A DNA stretch of 64,000 nucleotides, taken from G036327475 sp036327475. Lineage in GTDB: Bacteria > Pseudomonadota > Gammaproteobacteria > Enterobacterales > Enterobacteriaceae. Location of the stretch: positions 930,001-994,000 of the forward strand of contig NZ_CP132913.1 of NCBI RefSeq assembly GCF_036327475.1, read 5' to 3'. The translations under genes were made by a program, and so were the position numbers. Under the pieces are notes generated by a model. The model searched no databases, was not told the DNA's origin, and saw only the letters and a list, made by a program, of their open reading frames with translations. The first letter of the stretch is position 1. Each line of letters starts with the position of its first letter. Shown here one piece after another: positions 51,640 through 60,890 of this stretch.

Positions 51640-51990
51640 CCGCCGCGTAACCTCGTTCTGAACGTGGACTAGGGCGCTCATCGCCCGGTTTTCCGTGTTT
51701 ATCTGCTTCTCTGACTAGTGTTTGCTTGAGGCTGCACGCCTGTTTATGGCGTCGATTCTGTGCCCATGCATATTGCGGCGCTGGACACCCCTACGTGGCA
51801 CTGTTCGGCCTGACTAAACTGCAGAGAGCTGGCGTCCCTAGAGCGAAAAGAGTATCGTGCTACGGGCCGGCGATTATGTCAAACTGCCGGCTTCGGATAC
51901 GATTGATACCCAAACCCGGCAGTGCTACCTCAGCGTGACACCGCTGAGCCGGTGTTGACGACAGCGAGAGGCCATTTATCAGCACTCGAT
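51640..51990 (+). pseudogene. waaQ: waaQ-like remnant (heptosyltransferase III), 3' part
   Basis: Short blocks only: PRNLVLNVD, GVDSVPMHIAA with LDTPT (the GVDSxPMHxAAALGTP motif of heptosyltransferases) and AGDYVKLPASDTIDTQTRQC with YLSVTP, in different frames. The 5' half is gone. It lies directly upstream of wabG, as waaQ does in related bacteria. Confidence 0.7.
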
Positions 51991-52132
51991 CCGCTGATGG
52001 TAAGGGATCTTGCGCCGTAAACGCGCAACCCCGGCGGAAACGCGCCATCATCCTACCGCGCGGTGCTGGCAAGGTCGTTTACACCATTGCAAATGGCCAC
52101 CGGCGGATCGCGGCGGCAAGGAAAACTCCGAC

Positions 52133-53260
52133 ATGACAACTATTCGCCTGGCGATAATACGGCAAAAATATCGTCCCGACGGCGGCGCGGAACGCTTTAT
52201 CTCCCGCGCCTTGGAAGCGCTTGATAACAGCGGACTGGAACTGAACATCATTACGCGCCAGTGGTCAGGCAAACCGCAGCCAGACTGGCATGTGCACATC
52301 TGTAACCCGCGCAGTGGCGGCCGCATCGCACGCGAGCGCGGTTTCGCCGATGCTGCGCGGCGGTACTGGCAGCAGCGCCATTTCGATCTGGTGCAAAGCC
52401 ATGAGCGCATCGCCGGCTGTGATGTGTTCCGCGCCGGTGATGGCGTCCACCGGGCGTGGCTAGCGCAGTACGCGCGCATCATTCCCGCCCATCAGCGCTG
52501 GCTGACGCATATTAGTCATTATCACCGCTATGTGCTGTCGGCGGAACGCGACATGTTTCAATCCCAGCAGCTAAAGAAAATCATCTGCAATTCGGTGATG
52601 GTGCAGAACGATATCATGCACTATTACGGCGTAGAAGAGGATAAGTTCGCTCTGATTTACAACGCCATCGATCCAAAGCGATTCGTCTCCGCCGACGGCG
52701 GGCAGCGCCGGGCGGCCCGGGAAGCGCTATCGATTCCTAAGCAGGTCTGCGTGCTAATTTTCGTCGGCTCCGGTTTTGCGCGCAAAGGGCTACGACAGGC
52801 CCTTTGCGCGGTAGCCGACACCGATCGCTACCTGATTGTCGTCGGACGAGATAAACACCAGCGGCGCTATCAGGCCCTGGCGCAAAGCCTGGGCTGCCTG
52901 TCGCGCGTGCGTTTCACGGGGGTCCGCCAAGATGTGCTGCCCTGTTACCACGCCGCGGACGCGCTCATCCTGCCGACGCTGTACGACCCCTTCCCAAATG
53001 CGATCCTTGAGGCCATGTCCTGCGGCCTGCCGGTCATCACCAGCCAACGCTGCGGGGGCGCGGAATTTATTGAACAGGGACGCGAGGGCTTTGTCTGCGA
53101 TGCGCTTGATATCGCTAGCCTGAAGACGTTCGCCGCTGAAATACCGTCCCGTGAGCGAGATCCAGCAATGGGCGCCGCCGCGCGCCAGCGTGTAGGCACT
53201 TGCACGCCAGCGAATCTTTCACGTCAGCTTATGAGCCTTTATCGGCAACTGTTATCATAG
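52133..53260 (+). CDS. wabG: LPS core glycosyltransferase WabG
   Basis: Intact, 375 residues from MTTIRLAIIRQKYRPDGGAE at 52133 with an AAGGAAAA site. The frame is open from 52010 but lacks family support there. RPDGGAERF, FDLVQSHERIAGCDVFRAGD, LIFVGSGFARKGLRQALCAV and LILPTLYDPFPNAILEAMSC with CGGAEFIE are WaaG/WabG GT4 features. In Klebsiella and Serratia, WabG adds a uronic acid to heptose II. Substrate here is inferred. Confidence 0.9.
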   Translation: MTTIRLAIIRQKYRPDGGAERFISRALEALDNSGLELNIITRQWSGKPQPDWHVHICNPRSGGRIARERGFADAARRYWQQRHFDLVQSHERIAGCDVFRAGDGVHRAWLAQYARIIPAHQRWLTHISHYHRYVLSAERDMFQSQQLKKIICNSVMVQNDIMHYYGVEEDKFALIYNAIDPKRFVSADGGQRRAAREALSIPKQVCVLIFVGSGFARKGLRQALCAVADTDRYLIVVGRDKHQRRYQALAQSLGCLSRVRFTGVRQDVLPCYHAADALILPTLYDPFPNAILEAMSCGLPVITSQRCGGAEFIEQGREGFVCDALDIASLKTFAAEIPSRERDPAMGAAARQRVGTCTPANLSRQLMSLYRQLLS

Positions 53261-53448
53261 CCGTTTGCATCGGTCTAGGTGGCTCCGCGTCATAGCCGGC
53301 AACCAGCACTAATCAGATAAGCACTTGCCTGCTAATGAGGGATAATGACTTATCTGCTAGCATATTCCAGATTTTGTGGAAATTCACATTATCTGATTAA
53401 AAACTCACTCAGCACATGGGTCGCTGCGCCTTACAATCGTTAATTATA

Positions 53449-54747
53449 ATGATATACAATATAATTATGTATTTAATTCAGCCGCTGGTGTGGATACGGT
53501 TATTATGGCGCAGTAGAAAAGCGCCCGCCTACCGCCGCCGTTGGCTCGAACGTTACGGCTTTTGCCAAGGTAAGGTGAAAGCCGGCGGTATCATGTTGCA
53601 TTCCGTGTCTGTGGGCGAGACGCTGGCGGCCATACCGCTGGTGCGCGCCCTGCGCCACCGCTACCCGTTCCTGCCTATTACCGTTACCACGATGACGCCC
53701 ACCGGCTCCGAACGGGTACAGTCGGCGTTCGGCAATGATGTCCATCATACCTATCTGCCCTATGATCTACCCGGGTCGATGAACCGCTTCCTCGATCGGG
53801 TCAATCCCAAGCTTGTCATCATCATGGAAACCGAGTTATGGCCAAATCTTATCAAGGCACTGCACCGCCGCAATATCCCGCTAGTGGTCGCCAACGCGCG
53901 CCTCTCGGCCCGCTCCGCCGCCGGTTATAAGAGGTTTAGCGGTTTCGTCGCCGACATAATGTGCCGCGTTACCCTCATCGCGGCGCAAAACGAAGAGGAT
54001 GGTACACGCTTCCTCGAGCTTGGCCTGAAAAAAAACCAGCTGGCAGTCATCGGCAGCCTGAAATTTGATATTTCCGTGCCCACCGAGCTGATGGCGTGGG
54101 CGCCGTGCCGCCCACTGACGGCGCGGCGCCCAGTATGGATAGCCACCAGCACCCATGAAGGTGAAGAAACGCTACTATTACAGGCGCATCGCCAACTGCT
54201 GGCCAACTTTCCCGATTTGTTGCTTATCTTGGTCCCGCGCCACCCGGAGCGTTTTTCGGCGGCGCGGGAGATGACCATGAAGGCTGGTTTTAATTACGTC
54301 ATGCGCAGCAGCGGAGACATTCCATCCGCCAGCACGCAGGTAGTGGTGGGCGATTCTATGGGCGAGCTGATGCTGCTGTACGGCATCGCCGATCTGGCGT
54401 TCATAGGCGGCAGCCTGGTGGCGCGCGGCGGCCATAATCCCCTGGAAGCGGCGGCGCACGCCATTCCGGTGCTAATGGGGCCGCACACTTTGAATTTTCG
54501 CGATATTTGCAACAAATTGGATGAGGCTGGTGGGTTAATCACCGTCACCGACGTGCCGTCGCTGGTCAACGCGGTATCCACGTTGTTGACCGATGAGGAC
54601 TATCGCCTGTATTACAGCCGTCATGCCGTCGAGGTTCTGCATCAGAACCAGGGCGCGCTGCAGCGCCTGCTGAATTTGCTTGAGCCTTATCTGCCACAAC
54701 GGAGTTACGGAGTTAGTGAATGTCGCAAAGAAAGCGTCTGTCGGTAG
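53449..54747 (+). CDS. waaA: Kdo transferase WaaA
   Basis: Intact, 432 residues from MIYNIIMYLIQPLVWIRLLW, which aligns with the family start. ATGs at 53416 and 53467 are alternatives. An N-terminal membrane anchor is followed by GIMLHSVSVGETLAAIPLVR, TTMTPTGSERVQSAF, LIMETELWPNLI-type region, TSTHEGEE, GRG-like GGSLVARGGHNPLEAAAHAI. It adds Kdo to lipid A precursor on the cytoplasmic face and is normally essential. Its last codons overlap waaE by 28 bases. Confidence 0.97.
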   Translation: MIYNIIMYLIQPLVWIRLLWRSRKAPAYRRRWLERYGFCQGKVKAGGIMLHSVSVGETLAAIPLVRALRHRYPFLPITVTTMTPTGSERVQSAFGNDVHHTYLPYDLPGSMNRFLDRVNPKLVIIMETELWPNLIKALHRRNIPLVVANARLSARSAAGYKRFSGFVADIMCRVTLIAAQNEEDGTRFLELGLKKNQLAVIGSLKFDISVPTELMAWAPCRPLTARRPVWIATSTHEGEETLLLQAHRQLLANFPDLLLILVPRHPERFSAAREMTMKAGFNYVMRSSGDIPSASTQVVVGDSMGELMLLYGIADLAFIGGSLVARGGHNPLEAAAHAIPVLMGPHTLNFRDICNKLDEAGGLITVTDVPSLVNAVSTLLTDEDYRLYYSRHAVEVLHQNQGALQRLLNLLEPYLPQRSYGVSECRKESVCR

Positions 54748-55499
54748 TACTAATTACCCGCAACGAGGCTGAGCTCCTGCCGGATTGTCTGGCGTCAGTA
54801 AACTGGGCCGATGAAATTGTGGTGCTGGATTCCGGCAGCAGTGATCAAACGCGCCATATCGCCGCGCAGGCTGGCGCACGCGTTTTCCAGTCCACAGACT
54901 GGCCGGGTTTCGGTATACAGCGCCAGCGGGCTCAGGCCTATGCTAGCGGCGATTATATCATGATGCTTGACGCCGACGAGCGCGTCACGCCGGCGCTACG
55001 CCGGTCGATTCAAGAGGTACTGCGACAGCCAGACTTGGAGATGGTCTACAGTTGCGCACGGCACAATTTGTTTCTTGGCCGCTTTATGCGCCACAGTGGC
55101 TGGTACCCTGACCGGGTGGTGAGGCTGTATTCACGTGAGCACTATCGCTACAACGCGCTACCGGTTCATGAATCCCTTGAGACCAGCGGCGCCGGCATCG
55201 TTGCCCTGGCGGGTGATTTGCAGCATCTGGCGTGCCGCGATTTGTCGGCTTTTCAGCGTAAACAGCTGCTGTACGCCGAAGCCTTAGCGCGGGAACGCCA
55301 TCGCCAGGGGCGGCGATGCGGCATGTTAGCCATTATTAGCCATACCTACGGCGCTTTCCTTAAAACCTGGTTGCTACGCGCCGGTTTTCTGGACGGCAGG
55401 CAAGGTTGGTTGCTTGCGGTGGTTAACGCACAATACACTTTCAATAAATACGCCACACTATGGGCCTTAAATCACGCTGAAAAGGAAAATAATCTATGA
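54720..55499 (+). CDS. waaE: LPS core beta-1,4-glucosyltransferase WaaE (KdtX)
   Basis: Intact, 259 residues. GT2 fold with LSVVLITRNEAELLPDCLAS, IVVLDSGSSDQTR and the DxD region MLDADERVTP. WaaE adds glucose to heptose I in Klebsiella, Serratia and Proteus. It overlaps both waaA (28 bases) and coaD (4 bases), so the three are translated together. Confidence 0.94.
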   Translation: MSQRKRLSVVLITRNEAELLPDCLASVNWADEIVVLDSGSSDQTRHIAAQAGARVFQSTDWPGFGIQRQRAQAYASGDYIMMLDADERVTPALRRSIQEVLRQPDLEMVYSCARHNLFLGRFMRHSGWYPDRVVRLYSREHYRYNALPVHESLETSGAGIVALAGDLQHLACRDLSAFQRKQLLYAEALARERHRQGRRCGMLAIISHTYGAFLKTWLLRAGFLDGRQGWLLAVVNAQYTFNKYATLWALNHAEKENNL

Positions 55500-55978
55500 C
55501 CACCAAAGCCATCTATCCTGGCACCTTCGATCTGCTGACCAATGGCCATCTGGATTTAGTGACCCGCGCCGCACAGATGTTTGATGGAGTCGTGTTGGCG
55601 ATCGCCGCCAACCCCAGTAAACGGCCGCTGTTTGATTTACATGAACGAGTGGCGTTGGCAACCCAGGTGACAACCCACCTGCCCAATGTGACGGTAACCG
55701 GCTTTAGCGACTTAATGGTCGATTTTGCTCGCCAGCAGCAAGCAAATATCCTGATCCGCGGTGTACGTACTATGACGGATGTCGAGTATGAGATGCAACT
55801 GGCAAAAATGAATCGTCACTTAATGCCGACGCTCGAGACCGTGTTCATGATCCCTGCTGAAGCCCTGTCTTACATCTCCTCCACACTGGTGAAAGAGGTG
55901 GCGCTGCACGGCGGCGATATAGATCACTTTCTGCCCGCGCCTATCGCAAAAGAAGTCCGGGCACGGCTGCACCCCTAA
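55496..55978 (+). CDS. coaD: Phosphopantetheine adenylyltransferase
   Basis: Intact, 160 residues. Nucleotidyltransferase motifs YPGTFDLLTNGHLDLVTRAA (T/HxGH) and ISSTLVKEVA are present, with LIRGVRTMTDVEYEMQLA. It makes dephospho-CoA, the fourth step from pantothenate to CoA. coaBC of the same pathway is also intact in this window. Confidence 0.98.
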   Translation: MTTKAIYPGTFDLLTNGHLDLVTRAAQMFDGVVLAIAANPSKRPLFDLHERVALATQVTTHLPNVTVTGFSDLMVDFARQQQANILIRGVRTMTDVEYEMQLAKMNRHLMPTLETVFMIPAEALSYISSTLVKEVALHGGDIDHFLPAPIAKEVRARLHP

Positions 55979-56009
55979 TGGGCAGCACATAACGCCGCGC
56001 CACTACAGG

Positions 56010-56760
56010 GAAGCGCGGCATCGCACCCTTCATGCTGACACGCAGGCAGAAAACGTGCTTCGCTGGCCGTGCTTGGCGGCCAGTATCGGCGTTCCGCACG
56101 CTCGGCAAGGTTCGCCACCAAAATAGCCCGGTTTTCCGTCTGACTGCAGGAAATTTCGCAGCGTGGTGCCACCCGCTCAATCGGACGAAGCAAAATACCG
56201 CCTTGATGCTTTACGCCAGCAACGTAGCATCATCTTTGCTTAAGGAATTGACGGCGCAGCCGGGCAAATGCCGGCAACGAGCAGCGATTCGCTGGCGTAG
56301 ATATTGCCGACGCCAACTACCAACTGATTATCCACCCCATGGCTTGATCGGAGAACGTTTATTGGCGGCTTCTCATAACAGCCAGCGTCCGTCAAACTCG
56401 GGCCTCAAGATGAGCTAGCACGCAGCTGGTGAACAGATCATCGCTCCATAGTCAGGCGCCAAAACGCTACGGATCGGTATAGCGGATGATACAGCTGTTG
56501 CTGATGACCAGATCGACACGATCGTGCCTTTCAGGCGGCTACGAAAGCACTGGCAAACATCCCGACGTACCGAGATGGATAAGCCAGCCCTGATCCAGCT
56601 TCAACAGCAGATATTTAGCCCGGCGCTGTACGCTCAGTACCCGCCTATCCCGCAGCGCGATAATTTCTTCCTCCACCAGCCAGCGCAGCAGCACATTGCG
56701 TACCTCCTCCCCAGAATCGTCTGTCCCTCGACACCAGGTTCAATCCCTCGGCCGGCCCAT
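56010..56760 (-). pseudogene. mutM: mutM remnant (formamidopyrimidine-DNA glycosylase)
   Basis: The N-terminal MPELPEVET with catalytic proline is absent. Traces begin near 56760 (RGIEP) and continue VLSVQRRAKYLLLKLDQGWL, HLG, DRVDLVIS, RYTDP, VGGVGNIYASESLLAG and the zinc-finger part PCRACGTPILAAKHGQRSTF in different frames. The DNA repair enzyme that removes 8-oxoguanine is therefore lost. Confidence 0.92.
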
Positions 56761-56800
56761 AAAAACCTGGTCGGAACCGGGTTTTTGGCCAGTCGCCAAA

Positions 56801-56968
56801 TTATTTGATTTTGGCCTCTTTGTAAATCACATGCCGGCGTACAACCGGATCGAATTTTTTCAATTCCATCTTTTCAGGTTTAGTACGCTTGTTCTTCGTG
56901 GTAGTATAGAAGTGGCCAGTACCAGCAGAAGAGACTAACTTGATCTTCTCGCGAACACTCTTAGCCAT
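56801..56968 (-). CDS. rpmG: 50S ribosomal protein L33
   Basis: Intact, 55 residues, start MAKSVREKIKLVSSAGTGHF at 56968. TTTKNKRTKPEKMELKKFDP and the C-terminus HVIYKEAKIK match the zinc-free enteric form. Sixteen bases after rpmB in the same operon. Confidence 0.98.
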   Translation of the reverse strand: MAKSVREKIKLVSSAGTGHFYTTTKNKRTKPEKMELKKFDPVVRRHVIYKEAKIK

Positions 56969-56983
56969 GATTTCGTTCCTCAC

Positions 56984-57220
56984 TTAATACTTCTCGCCGC
57001 GGACACAGAGATCAGCCAAAACCATTTCGATGCCCTTTTTATCAATTACACGCATACCTTTAGCAGATACGCGCAGTGTAACAAAGCGTTTCTCTCTCTC
57101 AACCCAAAAACGATGAGAGTGCAGGTTAGGCAGAAAACGGCGTTTGGTCGCATTCATTGCGTGGGAGCGGTTGTTGCCGCTCACCGGGCGCTTGCCAGTA
57201 ACTTGACAGAGTCGGGACAT
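56984..57220 (-). CDS. rpmB: 50S ribosomal protein L28
   Basis: Intact, 78 residues. MSRLCQVTGKRPVSGNNRSH and RFLPNLHSHRFWVEREKRFV are typical. It starts the rpmBG operon. Confidence 0.98.
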   Translation of the reverse strand: MSRLCQVTGKRPVSGNNRSHAMNATKRRFLPNLHSHRFWVEREKRFVTLRVSAKGMRVIDKKGIEMVLADLCVRGEKY

Positions 57221-57439
57221 GTCTATTCTCCAAAAATCAAATCAGCTCGAGCTCTAAGAACGATGGTGGCCGCCTCGTCAAACTTTAGAGCCCATCGCAG
57301 TATATTCACTGAGGAGAGACTTCCAACAGAGAGGCTCTGCTAAGATAGGCTCTCAATGCTACACCCAAGATTTTTAAAGGTGGCGTAGCATACGCCTTGG
57401 CGCGCGACCGTTCAAGTCTGCACGGCTAAAGATCCCACA

Positions 57440-58123
57440 GAATCGCCGAAAAGGCTCCAGTCTTTTCGGCAAAAGAAACCATTCCCACGCGCCGATAATC
57501 AGATGGTCCAGCACCCGAATATCGAGAAACAGGCAGGCTTTAACTACTCGTGCTGTTACTTCGCGGTCGGCGCGAGGCTCGGTTCAGCGTTAAGGATGAT
57601 TGTTCGCCAAAATAATCGCCGCCGCATTGATCTTGAGTACCGCGCGAACAATTTTCGCGGATGAACCTCAACGCTATTCACCGTAAACAACTCATGGTGA
57701 TTGATAAGGCGATTGAGGATGTCGAGAAACATGACCACAAACACCTTCCTTCTCTCGGTATACCAGAATTTGCTGCAGGTAACACCTGGATATATCCTGG
57801 CTGGTCGTTGCATCCTCGCGCATCAGATGCGAACGAAAAATGCGCCGCGCCATTTCGCCAATCGCCCGCAGCTGCGTACACTTTGAGCCCCCAGACTGTA
57901 CGTAACGCCCAGGATTTGGTAGTCAGCAATCATCAATTTATCGAATGAATCGAACTGCGCCAGCAGTTCTTCCGAGAACTGCAGCACATCTTTTCTCTGA
58001 GTGCCGGTGCACAAAAACAGCGCCCATAATCCAATGTCCGTCAGCGCGTCAGATCGAGAGCAATCCACTGCTCATGCAGTGCCAGCGTTGACGGCCAGCT
58101 TTTGTTACTACGCTTTTCCATTG
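57440..58123 (-). pseudogene. radC: radC remnant (JAB-domain protein)
   Basis: Starts MEKRSNKSWPSTLALHEQW at 58123. Then ALTDIGLWALFLCTGTQRKD, VLQFSEELLAQFDSFDKLMI and ADYQILGV in a second frame, traces of the catalytic HNHPSG loop (ANNHP), and ARVVKACLFLDIRVLDHLII near the end. The metal-site region is damaged. It lies between rpmB and coaBC as in enterics. Confidence 0.9.
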
Positions 58124-58291
58124 TGCGGCCCACCGCCCTGATTTTATCATGCCAGCAGCAACACTGTTGTTCGACATGGTACGGTAAAAAGCTGAATGAC
58201 GATTCCAAAGCGGTCGTAAACAAACAAATGACCGTGGCATTGAGGGTTATGATAAAATGCCTATAACCATATTTTCACCTGGACATGCAAG

Positions 58292-59506
58292 ATGACGGGA
58301 CTGGCCGGCAAACATATTGTTCTGGGCGTAAGCGGCGGTATCGCCGCCTACAAGGCCCCCGAACTGGTGCGCCGTTTGCGCAAGCGGGGCGCCGAGGTGC
58401 GCGTGGTGATAACGGCGGCAGCGAAGGCGTTTATTACTCCCCTGAGCCTGCAGGCGGTATCGGACTATCCGGTGGCGGACGACCTGCTGGATCCCGCCGC
58501 AGAGGCAAGGATGGGGCATATTGAGTTGGCAAAATGGGCTGATCTCGTACTACTGGCGCCCGCAACCGCCGATCTTCTGGCGCGCCTGGCGGCGGGAATG
58601 GCTAACGATCTGCTCACCACGCTTTGTCTTGCGACGGCGGCCCCCGTCGCGGCGGCGGCGGCCATGAACCAACAAATGTATCGGGCGGCGGCAACGCAGG
58701 CGAATCTAACCACGTTGAGCGGCCGCGGCGTGCTACTGTGGGGACCCGATAGCGGCGATCAGGTTTGCGGCGATATTGGCCCAGGGCGGATGTCCGATCC
58801 GCTGGTGCTGGTGGACCACGTGGCACAGCATTTCACCCCCGATCGCTCGCTAGGCCACCTTAATATCATGATAACCGCCGGGCCGACTAGAGAAGCGCTG
58901 GATCCGGTACGTTTTCTCAGCAATTACAGCTCGGGCAAGATGGGCTTCGCCATCGCCTGCGCCGCTGCAGCTAAGGGCGCGCGTGTTACGCTGATAGCGG
59001 GTCCGGTCTCAATACCAACACCCGCGGATGTGGAGCGTATCGACGTGACCAGTGCGCTGGAGATGCAGGATGCGGTAATGCGCACCATCTACCAACAACA
59101 CATTTTTATCGGCTGTGCGGCGGTGGCGGACTACCGCGCTAGCTGTTTTTCACCGGAAAAAATCAAAAAGAAAGACGATGACCTGATAATTACCCTGATT
59201 AAAAATCCTGATATTGTGGCGGCCGTGGGCGCACTAACCAAACAACGTCCTTATGTCGTCGGATTTGCCGCCGAAACCCACAATATAGAAGAATACGCCC
59301 GGCAAAAGCGTATCAATAAGCAAATGGATTTGATTTGCGCTAATGACGTTTCCAAAGCCGGACAAGGGGTTAACAGTGATAACAATGCGTTGCATCTGTT
59401 CTGGCAGGATGGGGAAACCTTGTTACCTCTGAGCGATAAATCACTGCTTGCTCAACAACTAATTGACGAGATTGTCAACCGTTATGATGAAAAAAATCGA
59501 CGTTAA
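58292..59506 (+). CDS. coaBC: Bifunctional phosphopantothenoylcysteine decarboxylase/synthetase
   Basis: Intact, 404 residues. CoaC half: GVSGGIAAYKAPEL (flavin loop), the catalytic histidine in ARMGHIELAKWAD (residue 76) and the active-site cysteine in QVCGDIGPGRM. The usual P-x-M-N motif reads AAMN (residues 123-126), with proline replaced by alanine. CoaB half: ITAGPTREALDPVRFLSNYS, CAAVADYR and the KIKKK lysine region. It converts phosphopantothenate to phosphopantetheine for CoA. It overlaps dut by 23 bases. Confidence 0.96.
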   Translation: MTGLAGKHIVLGVSGGIAAYKAPELVRRLRKRGAEVRVVITAAAKAFITPLSLQAVSDYPVADDLLDPAAEARMGHIELAKWADLVLLAPATADLLARLAAGMANDLLTTLCLATAAPVAAAAAMNQQMYRAAATQANLTTLSGRGVLLWGPDSGDQVCGDIGPGRMSDPLVLVDHVAQHFTPDRSLGHLNIMITAGPTREALDPVRFLSNYSSGKMGFAIACAAAAKGARVTLIAGPVSIPTPADVERIDVTSALEMQDAVMRTIYQQHIFIGCAAVADYRASCFSPEKIKKKDDDLIITLIKNPDIVAAVGALTKQRPYVVGFAAETHNIEEYARQKRINKQMDLICANDVSKAGQGVNSDNNALHLFWQDGETLLPLSDKSLLAQQLIDEIVNRYDEKNRR

Positions 59507-59939
59507 GATCCTGGACCATCGCGTTGGCGATCGTTTCCCGCTGCCAACTTACACCACCACAGGGTCCGCCGGCCTGGATTTATGCTCTTGTATCGATGAG
59601 CCGGTGGTGCTGGCGCCAGGTGAAACCACCTTAATCCCGACCGGGCTGGCGATTCACATTGCCGATACCAATCTGGCGGCGGTTATCCTGCCGCGATCCG
59701 GTTTGGGTCATAAACACGGTATCGTGCTTGGTAATCTAGTAGGTCTTATCGATTCGGACTACCAAGGGCCGCTGATGGTCTCGGTCTGGAACCGCGGGCA
59801 GAACATTTTTACTGTTGAGCCAGGGGAGCGCATGGCACAAATGGTCTTTATGCCGGTCGTGCAGGTGGAGTTTAACTTGGTGGAATCCTTCGATGCCAGC
59901 GAACGCGGCGATGGCGGGTTCGGGCACTCCGGAAGATAA
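59484..59939 (+). CDS. dut: dUTP diphosphatase
   Basis: Intact, 151 residues from MMKKIDVKILDHRVGDRFPL. Trimeric dUTPase motifs: GSAGLDL, ILPRSGLGHKHG, GNLVGLIDSDYQGPL, WNRG and the C-terminal arm RGDGGFGHSGR. It keeps uracil out of DNA and makes dUMP for thymidylate. It overlaps coaBC and, by 29 bases, the start of the slmA remnant. Confidence 0.98.
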   Translation: MMKKIDVKILDHRVGDRFPLPTYTTTGSAGLDLCSCIDEPVVLAPGETTLIPTGLAIHIADTNLAAVILPRSGLGHKHGIVLGNLVGLIDSDYQGPLMVSVWNRGQNIFTVEPGERMAQMVFMPVVQVEFNLVESFDASERGDGGFGHSGR

Positions 59940-60540
59940 TAGCCTTGACGATTCGAAACGTAACCGCCGCAAAGAGATTTTACAGGTATTGGCACAGATG
60001 CTTGAATCCAGCGATAGTAGCCAACGTATTACCACCGCAAAGCTGGCAGCCAATGTTGGCGTTTCGGAAGCCGCGCTTTACCGCTACTTTCCCAGCAAAA
60101 CCCGGATGTTTGATAGCCTGATCGAATTTATCGAGGACAGTCTGATTAGCTGGATTAACTTGATCCTACAAGATGAGAAAGAGACTCTGATTCGTCTAAT
60201 ATTGTTGTTGATTTTAGGCTTCGCGAAATCCGGGTCTTACGCGCATTATGAGCGGTCACGCGCTAATGTTTGAACAAGACCGACTCAGGGGCGTATTAAT
60301 CAGTTGTATGAGCGTATCGAAGTGCAGCTGCGCCAGGTATCGCGTGAGCGCAAACTGCGCGAAGGGGAAGCGTTTGAGCTGGATGAGTCGCTGGTCGCCA
60401 GCCAGTTGCTGGCTTTTTGCGAAGGTATGCTGTTGCGCTTTGTACGTACTGAATTCAAATACTGGCCTACGCAGGAGTTCGAGCTGCGTAGGCCGCTTTG
60501 GTGGCGTAGCTCCACTGAGCGGCGCGGTGGAAGTGGCGCT
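59911..60540 (+). pseudogene. slmA: slmA with two frameshifts (nucleoid occlusion factor)
   Basis: From 59911 the frame covers the TetR-type DNA-binding domain: RRKEILQVLAQMLESSDSSQ, TTAKLAANVGVSEAALYRYF and MFDSLIEFIEDSLI. A one-base loss in an A run at 60226-60229 breaks it (the next frame gives IMSGHALMFEQDRLRG). A second one-base loss near 60288-60293 moves to RINQLYERIEVQLRQV and LAFCEGMLLRFVRTEFKYWP. The rest is well preserved, so inactivation is recent. SlmA normally blocks FtsZ assembly over DNA. Confidence 0.92.
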
Positions 60541-60609
60541 CCACCGCCAGTCAACGTGAGCGCTTCACTACCGGCATTAAGAGCGGAACGTCCGTCACGC
60601 CCGGTCAGC

Positions 60610-60890
60610 TCAGATACTATACTGCTGCTGATAGGCACAGACCGCAGTGAGATGGTCGACCATTTCGCCTTTTCTTTCAGATAGGCCATCAGATCTGCAA
60701 ACGTGATAATAGCTAACACCTTGCAGTGATAATTCCGCTCCACTTTCTGAATGGCAGAACCGGTGGGTTAAACAAGCTGCGGCATGCGGTACCTAAAGGT
60801 ATCAGCGCCGATACGATAATAAAGTGGCCGTTACCAAGATGCCAGCTATAAACCGAACACCGGCGAGTGAGTACCGGTTGGTAGTATCGA
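60610..60890 (-). pseudogene. pyrE: pyrE 3' remnant (orotate phosphoribosyltransferase)
   Basis: Only the C-terminal part is visible: AIQKVERNYHCKVLAIITFA, DLMAYLKEKAKW and a frameshifted end (HLTAVCAYQQQYS). The catalytic and PRPP-binding regions are gone. It converges on slmA in the enteric order, but the rest of the gene and the direct link to rph are replaced by AT-rich DNA. Confidence 0.85.
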
